Below, piece by piece: positions 1 through 4,563 of a DNA stretch of 9,647 bases. The number at the start of each line of letters is the position of its first letter. Position 1 is the first letter of the stretch. Below the pieces are notes generated by a model. The model did no database searches. It saw nothing but the letters and a program-made list of their open reading frames with translations, and had not been told where the DNA came from. Both the position numbers and the translations under genes were made by a program. This stretch comes from Nitrospinae bacterium RIFCSPLOWO2_12_FULL_45_22 (lineage in GTDB: Bacteria; 2-12-FULL-45-22), in NCBI GenBank assembly GCA_001803565.1, contig MHDQ01000052.1, positions 1 to 9,647 on the forward strand. The letters run 5' to 3'.

Positions 1-792
1 CTTTTTTTATTACATTATTTACGATCGGCTCAGAGAAAAACCGATGAAAATCTTATATCAAATAGTTCTGCGAAAATCGGTGTTAAAGAATCTTTTCAAG
101 AAGCTTGGACTGACGTTGCAAATTTTTTATGTAAAAGTGGATGGGAAATACAAAACTTAATAGTTAGAGTTCAGAATCCAACGCTTTTCGACATTAAATT
201 GAACAAGAAGTTTATAAAATTTGCAGTTGATAATAATTTGAAAACTCCCAAGGCTGTGGCATATACCATCTTCCCACATAAGCTATACAAAAAATGCGGA
301 AACGCTACCAATTTATTTAATGCCTATAATAGGCGAAGAGGTCTCTATGAACGCTTAAAAATTCGTCAACCTAATACCTGGGGAACATATTTTAAAAGGA
401 TGACACACTATCCTACATCTGGCGGTACAATAAATCAACTTGCTAATATTATTGGAGCCATTAATAATCGTGGATATATTAGCAAGGCCGCATATACAAT
501 TATTATACAAAAAGCTGGGAGCGAAACAATTAGACCACGAGGAGGGCCATGTCTTAATTATTTGGCTATTCAACTCGATCCAAATGAAAGAACACTGGGG
601 ATATTAGCAGTTTACCGAAATCATGATTTTCTAGAAATGGCATATGGAAATTATTGGGGATTGTGCAATTTAATAGATTTTATGGCAAGGGAAACAAACT
701 TTAACCCGGGATATCTGACATGTATCTCATCCCGTAGCTACGTTAAGGATAAAAAGAGTTGCTTTAAAAAATTTGTAGATTCTACGCTATGA
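1..792 (+). CDS. Thymidylate-synthase-like protein (5' partial)
   Basis: The frame is open from base 1 to TGA at 790-792 (263 residues), with no ATG, GTG or TTG before 199. Conserved-looking sequence precedes the TTG at 199, so the true start lies upstream of the window. The order of thymidylate synthase (TS) motifs is visible: an Arg cluster (residues 111-113), WGxYF (the WGxYG strand), GGPC with the putative nucleophile Cys184 (codon 550-552), RNHD (Arg206, Asp209), Asn217 exactly eight residues after that Asp as in TS, and SRSY with Tyr247. TS transfers a C1 unit to C5 of dUMP through a Cys adduct. Asn217 matches the dUMP-type Asn rather than the Asp of CMP hydroxymethylases. Oddities: the His two before the Tyr is Arg, the His after the nucleophile is Leu, and only about 16 residues follow the Tyr, so the C-terminal folate-closing segment is missing. 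It is probably a divergent pyrimidine C5-modifying enzyme rather than housekeeping ThyA. Its stop overlaps the next start (ATGA). Family confidence is good; the reaction is unknown. Confidence 0.8.
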   Translation, partial: LFLLHYLRSAQRKTDENLISNSSAKIGVKESFQEAWTDVANFLCKSGWEIQNLIVRVQNPTLFDIKLNKKFIKFAVDNNLKTPKAVAYTIFPHKLYKKCGNATNLFNAYNRRRGLYERLKIRQPNTWGTYFKRMTHYPTSGGTINQLANIIGAINNRGYISKAAYTIIIQKAGSETIRPRGGPCLNYLAIQLDPNERTLGILAVYRNHDFLEMAYGNYWGLCNLIDFMARETNFNPGYLTCISSRSYVKDKKSCFKKFVDSTL

Positions 793-1823
793 GGTACCAC
801 CAACCGCCGTTTCTTTTACAAGAATGTAAAATCGAAGTAACTTATAGCTGCCCACTGGTATGTATTCACTGTTCAAGCGATTCAACACCAGAAAGTACAA
901 TAGAAATTTCTAAAGAGAAATGTTTAAAAATAGTCGAAGAAGCAATTGCTCTAGGTACTCAAAAAATAACATTTTCTGGCGGTGAACCTCTCGAATGGAA
1001 TGGATTTGAAGAAGCCACCACGTTTGCCTCAAGTAATAAAGTTGAGGTGATCGTTTATTCCTCAGGTAATATTTCACACTTAGAAAATAAAATGAAATCA
1101 TTAGCATCTTGCAATATATCAACAATTATTTTTAGTATCTTTGGAAGTTCTTATTCCACACATGAAGTAATAACAAGAAGGAGAGGTAGTTTTAATAATA
1201 CTATAAATGCTGTTAAAGCAGCAAAAAAAGCCGGGTTAAATGTTGAGTTTCACTTTGTACCGCTATCAATAAATTATAAAGAATTGCCAGGTATTTTTAA
1301 TCTGGCCAGATCTCTAGGTGTAAAGAAAATTAGTGTACTTAGATTTGTCCCGCAGGGAAGGGGTTATCTTATAAGACGCTACTCGTTAAATAAAATACAA
1401 TATTTGGAACTGAAAAAAATGATTGAGGCTGCCAGGAAGAACGGGTATAATGTCAGAACTGGGTCCCCTTTCAATTTCTTATTACTGAATGACAAACCGG
1501 AATGTTCAGCAGCAATTGATCGCATTATAATCGGACCAGATTTAAGAATTTATCCCTGTGATGCCTTTAAACAAATAAAGGCTGAAGATCTAGTGGGAAC
1601 TTTAGAATATTCTGCTATTGATCGTTGGACTCTATGGGAGTGTTGGGAAAAATCTCCTTATCTCAAGGCCATACGTGAGCACCTTACAACTAATTTCGCT
1701 AAGCCATGCAATAATTGTAGCGTACTTGAATTGTGTCTATCAGGGTGTCTTGCACAAAAAGTTTTAATATCTAATGATTTAAGAAAACAACCCGATCCTA
1801 TGTGTATCAAGAGTGGGAAATAG
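789..1823 (+). CDS. Radical SAM/SPASM domain protein
   Basis: This 344-residue protein starts at the ATG of an ATGA overlap with the TS-like gene, without a clear Shine-Dalgarno, so translation is probably coupled. The radical SAM cluster motif CxxxCxxC is at Cys21, Cys25 and Cys28, and the SAM-binding GGEP is at 64-67, in an N-terminal partial TIM barrel. The C-terminal SPASM region has Cys239, Cys257, the CxxCx5CxxxC set Cys307/310/316/320, and Cys339, enough for two auxiliary 4Fe-4S clusters. Radical SAM enzymes cleave SAM reductively to a 5'-deoxyadenosyl radical. Characterised SPASM members mostly modify peptides (PqqE, anSME), but some act on small molecules. No precursor peptide gene is visible nearby, and the TS-like and glycosylase-like neighbours suggest a nucleotide, nucleic acid or protein-partner substrate; that is inference. 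It lacks the short SPASM-free layout of prokaryotic viperins. Oxygen-sensitive clusters fit an anaerobic host. Confidence 0.9.
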   Translation: MRYHQPPFLLQECKIEVTYSCPLVCIHCSSDSTPESTIEISKEKCLKIVEEAIALGTQKITFSGGEPLEWNGFEEATTFASSNKVEVIVYSSGNISHLENKMKSLASCNISTIIFSIFGSSYSTHEVITRRRGSFNNTINAVKAAKKAGLNVEFHFVPLSINYKELPGIFNLARSLGVKKISVLRFVPQGRGYLIRRYSLNKIQYLELKKMIEAARKNGYNVRTGSPFNFLLLNDKPECSAAIDRIIIGPDLRIYPCDAFKQIKAEDLVGTLEYSAIDRWTLWECWEKSPYLKAIREHLTTNFAKPCNNCSVLELCLSGCLAQKVLISNDLRKQPDPMCIKSGK

Positions 1824-1825
1824 GA
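1822..1825 (+). promoter_or_regulatory. Shine-Dalgarno deciding the start of the UDG-Panacea gene
   Basis: AGGA lies 8 bases before ATG 1834 and overlaps the stop of the radical SAM gene. It favours ATG 1834 over the upstream in-frame GTG at 1813, which has only weakly purine-rich sequence before it. Confidence 0.45.
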
Positions 1826-1833
1826 TTGTATCG

Positions 1834-3015
1834 ATGAGAAATTTTAAATCTTTCTCAAAAGAAAAACGATTCGATGAATTTAAAAAAGCAGTTCAATACT
1901 GCTCTATATGCCCCAGGTTATCTAAAAGAACCAAAGTATTATCCGATTTAAATGGAAATATAAACTCTAAGGTTCTCTTTATTGCCGAAGCGCCGGGCCG
2001 CTTAGGAGCAGATCGTACTGGAATTCCATTATGTGGAGATCGTACTGGGGACATATTTGAGTCGCTAATTAGTAATATTGGTTGGAAAAGAGAACAAATT
2101 TTTATTACAAATACTGTTTTGTGCAATCCAAGGCAGGAAAACGGTAATAATGGCACCCCCACTAAAGAAGAGATTTTTAACTGTTCCTTATATTTGGGAA
2201 TGACAATAGAACTAATTGATCCAGGGGTAGTTGTCCCAATGGGCAAAACAGCCTTAGAGGGATTAACTTTGCTTTATCCACACTTTATTTCCCTAAAAAA
2301 AGATATCGGGAAAATTATTCCATGGAATGGAAGATATATTTTTCCACTTTATCATCCAGGTCCAAGAGCATTGGTACATCGATCAATTATCAAACAAAGA
2401 GCTGACTATATGCTTTTAGCAAAACAAATCGATCCATTGAAAGGGCGCAAAATAAAAAAAACCAAAAAGCTTTCATCTCAATTATCCCTTCTTAGTGTGA
2501 ATAGAACTCCACTACATGAAATGGTTTTACTTTTTGTTAATAAGTTTAAAGAATTGAGTATTTTTAAGCTGACAAAACTGCTTTATCTCACAGATATTTT
2601 GGCCCTAGAGCAATTGGGAAAAACATTAAGTGGGGAAATTTATTTAAGAAAACAGGAAGGGCCTTGGGTACCCAAATTAAATGAAGTTTTAAAGTCAATA
2701 AAAAGCTCAAACATTGAAATTAACTATAAAAATAAAATTCCCTATATAGTAATAGGTCCAAATCCAATTCCCGAATCCCACCTTGATGAGAATGCACTAT
2801 CTGTTGTCTTAAGAGTTATAGAAAAATATGGAAATATGAGCAATGCTGAAATAAAATCCGCTGCATATCTCACCGAGCCAATGAAATATATTCTTAAACG
2901 GGAGAAAGGAGGTAGAGATATGCGTAATATACCTGTAATTTATAAAGAGAAAACAGCTATAGAATTGGACAACAAAGGTGATCTGGTGAAAGTAGAAGAG
3001 AAAGTTACTGTGTAA
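1834..3015 (+). CDS. Uracil-DNA-glycosylase-like domain fused to Panacea (SocA/DUF4065) domain
   Basis: I chose ATG 1834 (393 residues) because AGGA at 1822-1825 sits 8 bases upstream; GTG 1813 in the same frame would overlap the radical SAM gene by 11 bases and has no Shine-Dalgarno. Residues about 15-200 are a UDG-superfamily domain of the iron-sulfur type (COG1573-like). They have CxxC (Cys23, Cys26) plus Cys97 and Cys117 as likely 4Fe-4S ligands, motif 1 EAPG (52-55) followed by a GDRTG loop, FITN (90-93) before the third Cys, and the motif-3 loop HPGPR (174-178) with a second His at 182. Residues about 229-355 match the Panacea/SocA-like domain, with a KLLYLTD helix (248-254), an SGE...EGP strand and a late helix pair. 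UDGs excise uracil or altered bases; Panacea domains are antitoxin or proteolytic-adaptor modules. The fusion is unusual. A linker rich in Lys joins the halves. Domain assignments are strong; substrate and role are unknown. Confidence 0.85.
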   Translation: MRNFKSFSKEKRFDEFKKAVQYCSICPRLSKRTKVLSDLNGNINSKVLFIAEAPGRLGADRTGIPLCGDRTGDIFESLISNIGWKREQIFITNTVLCNPRQENGNNGTPTKEEIFNCSLYLGMTIELIDPGVVVPMGKTALEGLTLLYPHFISLKKDIGKIIPWNGRYIFPLYHPGPRALVHRSIIKQRADYMLLAKQIDPLKGRKIKKTKKLSSQLSLLSVNRTPLHEMVLLFVNKFKELSIFKLTKLLYLTDILALEQLGKTLSGEIYLRKQEGPWVPKLNEVLKSIKSSNIEINYKNKIPYIVIGPNPIPESHLDENALSVVLRVIEKYGNMSNAEIKSAAYLTEPMKYILKREKGGRDMRNIPVIYKEKTAIELDNKGDLVKVEEKVTV

Positions 3016-3408
3016 GGAAGAAAAGGGGTTAATAACGGCTTTATAATTTATTCCATCCCGCATTATTAATTGGTCCGGCTCAAAATTCTTGTAATAAAGG
3101 AAAGGCGAAAGTACGTTTAGTTGGCGAATGCTAGGAATACCAAATTGTCCAAAATGAGGGAACTTTAAAATAGCAGTAACATCCAATGACTATTCAAATG
3201 ATTCCCATCCTTTTTATTTCGATTTACTTCTTGAATTTTAAGCCCAACCTGTTTCAATTGATCTTCACCACCAATTTCAAAGCCTGAGTTGGATATAAGG
3301 TCATTAACCTTTTCATTATTCCTTCCGTTACTCATTGGTTAATCTCCCTATATATCTTACGGTAACGGTATAAGAAAGGCCGGTGCTTTATGAAACGCTT
3401 TTTAACAT
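3016..3408. other. Junction region between two convergent operons
   Basis: These 393 bases separate the plus-strand TS-like operon from the minus-strand radC-helicase-DUF1016 operon. They hold only the small minus-strand ORF and the possible decayed frame described with it. I saw no strong rho-independent terminator (no GC-rich stem followed by a T-run on either strand), no tRNA and no clear terminal inverted repeats. A short tandem CGGTAA/CGGTAT is present at 3360-3371. Confidence 0.5.
3165..3335 (-). CDS. Small hypothetical ORF, possibly the 5' part of a frameshifted gene
   Basis: ATG (3335-3333) begins a 56-residue reading frame ending at TAA 3167-3165. It is preceded by AGGGAG (complement of 3344-3349) at 8-base spacing, the best ribosome binding site in this gap. 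The product starts MSNGRNNEKV and is hydrophilic, with no recognised domain, signal peptide or membrane segment. It lies 73 bases beyond the DUF1016 gene on the same strand and could be cotranscribed. A second minus-strand frame, open from 3189 downward, carries another 55 or so plausible residues (beginning DVTAILKFPHFGQFG) toward 3020, where it runs into the antisense of the Panacea domain. The two frames together suggest a gene broken by a frameshift and truncated at its 3' end. It may instead be a genuine short gene or a chance ORF. Confidence 0.35.
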   Translation of the reverse strand: MSNGRNNEKVNDLISNSGFEIGGEDQLKQVGLKIQEVNRNKKDGNHLNSHWMLLLF

Positions 3409-4563
3409 CTAATTTTGCGGTCTATTCAATCTCCGTTGTTGTTCCAATCTGCGCCGTTCAGCTTCGATCTCACGCTTCAGGATCGCCGGGTCTGGCAACT
3501 GGAGTTTGTAACGTGAAGCGAATACCTTGTTATTCAGTCCACCAAGGGCATAGTGCACCACGGCCTCATCCTTTTCGGAACAAAGAATCAGCCCGACCGG
3601 TGGCTCTTCGCCTTCGATCACCTCATTCTCCCTCAGGTAATTCAAATACAGGTTCATCTGACCAGCATCGGCATGGGTGAATTTGCCGACCTTTAGATCG
3701 ATGACCACAAGACAGCGAAGCCCTCGATGATAAAAAAGAAGGTCCAGGTAGTAGGATTCACTCCCAATCTGAAGCCTTTTCTGTCGGGCAACGAATGTGA
3801 AACCATAGCCTAGTTCCAAAAGGAAATCTGCCAGGTGCTGGATGAGGGCGTTTTCAAGATCTTGTTCCGAAATCGGTTCTGGAAGACCGAGGAATTCGAG
3901 AACATACGGGTCTTTGATTGCTTCTTCAGCACTAACCCGATCTCCAGCCTCCTCTGCTTTTTTAAGTAATTCTCCCTTCTTTTTCGAAAGAGCAATACGC
4001 TCGTAAAGCATGGAGTTGATCTGGCGATCAAGTTGCCGAACAGACCAGCCGGCCCGTCGGGCTTCTTCCTCATAGAAATCGCGCTTTGCCTTATCGTCTA
4101 TCGCCATAAGACGGATATAGTGAGACCAAGAGAGGGAAAAGATTTCAGAGGCTACGCCAATAAATTTTGCAGACAGTGTCTGCGATTTCTCCCTTGTTGA
4201 AATAGGCGGACCAGAGGATAGGAATTTCGCAGACGGTGTCTGCGAAATTGGCCAAGTTACATAAAACAGCCTCATTTGCTCCAGGTTACGTTCCGAAAAA
4301 CCACGCCCAAACCTGGCAATTAAATCTTTTGAAAGTTTTTTTAATAACTCTCTTCCATAATCTGCTCTTCTTTTTCCTTTCTGCTCAAACTCAACGATTC
4401 GCCTTCCGATCTCCCAGTAGGTTATAATTAAGATTTTATTGACTGAACGGGCTGCTGTATGCCGGGCCTGTTCTAACAATTCACTGACGCCAGTCAGAAG
4501 ACCAGAGTAGTCTTGATGATCTATTATTTTTATCCCCTTATCTTTAGAGTTTTTCTTCATCAT
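3409..4563 (-). CDS. DUF1016/YhcG-family PD-(D/E)XK nuclease domain protein
   Basis: This 384-residue protein has the two-part layout of YhcG/DUF1016 proteins. The N-terminal helical domain (about 20-150) contains the family hallmarks TYWEIGRRI (48-56), YGRELL (69-74), GFSERNLEQMR (88-98) and LSWSHYIRL (144-152). The C-terminal PD-(D/E)XK nuclease domain shows Glu237, Asp274 (YYLDLLF), DLK at 289-291 and the helix GQMNLYLNYL with Gln302. The end is a charged Arg/Glu/Gln-rich tail. Such proteins are found in mobile and defence islands and are thought to be nucleases; a precise role is not established. The start is ATG at 4563, whose ATGA overlaps the stop of the helicase-nuclease gene; a second ATG follows directly at 4560. 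The segment 107-134 carries a duplicated SQTxSAKF encoded by palindromic repeats, apparently an insertion in the N-terminal domain that keeps the frame. Confidence 0.88.
   Translation of the reverse strand: MMKKNSKDKGIKIIDHQDYSGLLTGVSELLEQARHTAARSVNKILIITYWEIGRRIVEFEQKGKRRADYGRELLKKLSKDLIARFGRGFSERNLEQMRLFYVTWPISQTPSAKFLSSGPPISTREKSQTLSAKFIGVASEIFSLSWSHYIRLMAIDDKAKRDFYEEEARRAGWSVRQLDRQINSMLYERIALSKKKGELLKKAEEAGDRVSAEEAIKDPYVLEFLGLPEPISEQDLENALIQHLADFLLELGYGFTFVARQKRLQIGSESYYLDLLFYHRGLRCLVVIDLKVGKFTHADAGQMNLYLNYLRENEVIEGEEPPVGLILCSEKDEAVVHYALGGLNNKVFASRYKLQLPDPAILKREIEAERRRLEQQRRLNRPQN
4163..4189 (-). repeat. Intragenic palindromic unit, copy 1 (imperfect)
   Basis: The core GCAGACAGTGTCTGC (plus strand, 4169-4183) is a 6-base inverted repeat around AGT with imperfect AT-rich arms. 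In the DUF1016 frame it encodes SQTLSAKF (residues 127-134). It sits exactly 60 bases from copy 2. Confidence 0.7.
4223..4249 (-). repeat. Intragenic palindromic unit, copy 2 (perfect 12-base inverted repeat)
   Basis: AATTTCGCAGAC at 4223-4234 is perfectly inverted at 4238-4249 around the spacer GGT (4235-4237). In the DUF1016 frame it encodes SQTPSAKF (residues 107-114). A 12-base perfect palindrome inside a coding gene, duplicated 60 bases away in the same phase, suggests a small palindromic element that spread in frame. Confidence 0.75.

Noticed and set aside
199-792. TTG 199 as the start of the TS-like gene
   Set aside because: The same frame is open to base 1 and the residues before it (SFQEAW...NPTLFD) look like the N-terminal part of the TS fold.
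789-1823. Prokaryotic viperin (antiviral radical SAM)
   Set aside because: The protein has a full C-terminal SPASM cysteine set and lacks the viperin-type motif context; its CxxxCxxC surroundings are those of SPASM proteins.
1813-1833. GTG start for the UDG-Panacea protein
   Set aside because: It would overlap the radical SAM gene by 11 bases and lacks a Shine-Dalgarno, whereas ATG 1834 has AGGA at 8-base spacing.
2010-2048. Direct repeat AGATCGTACTGG, two copies 27 bases apart
   Set aside because: Both copies encode DRTG within the conserved motif-1 loop of the UDG domain, so protein constraint explains it better than a DNA element.
2809-3186. Long minus-strand ORF across the Panacea 3' end
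   Set aside because: Its distal part is the antisense of the Panacea coding sequence and its start is a TTG without a ribosome binding site. Only the part beyond 3015 is kept, as a possible decayed frame.
3390-3680. Plus-strand ORF beginning MKRFLTSNFAVYSIS
   Set aside because: It lies almost wholly antisense to the DUF1016 C-terminus, which has clear family motifs; the product is low-complexity and has no family features.
4163-4249. Two-repeat mini CRISPR
   Set aside because: The repeats are palindromic, encode a protein repeat in frame and there are only two. The Cas4-like domain next door belongs to a helicase fusion, not to a cas operon.
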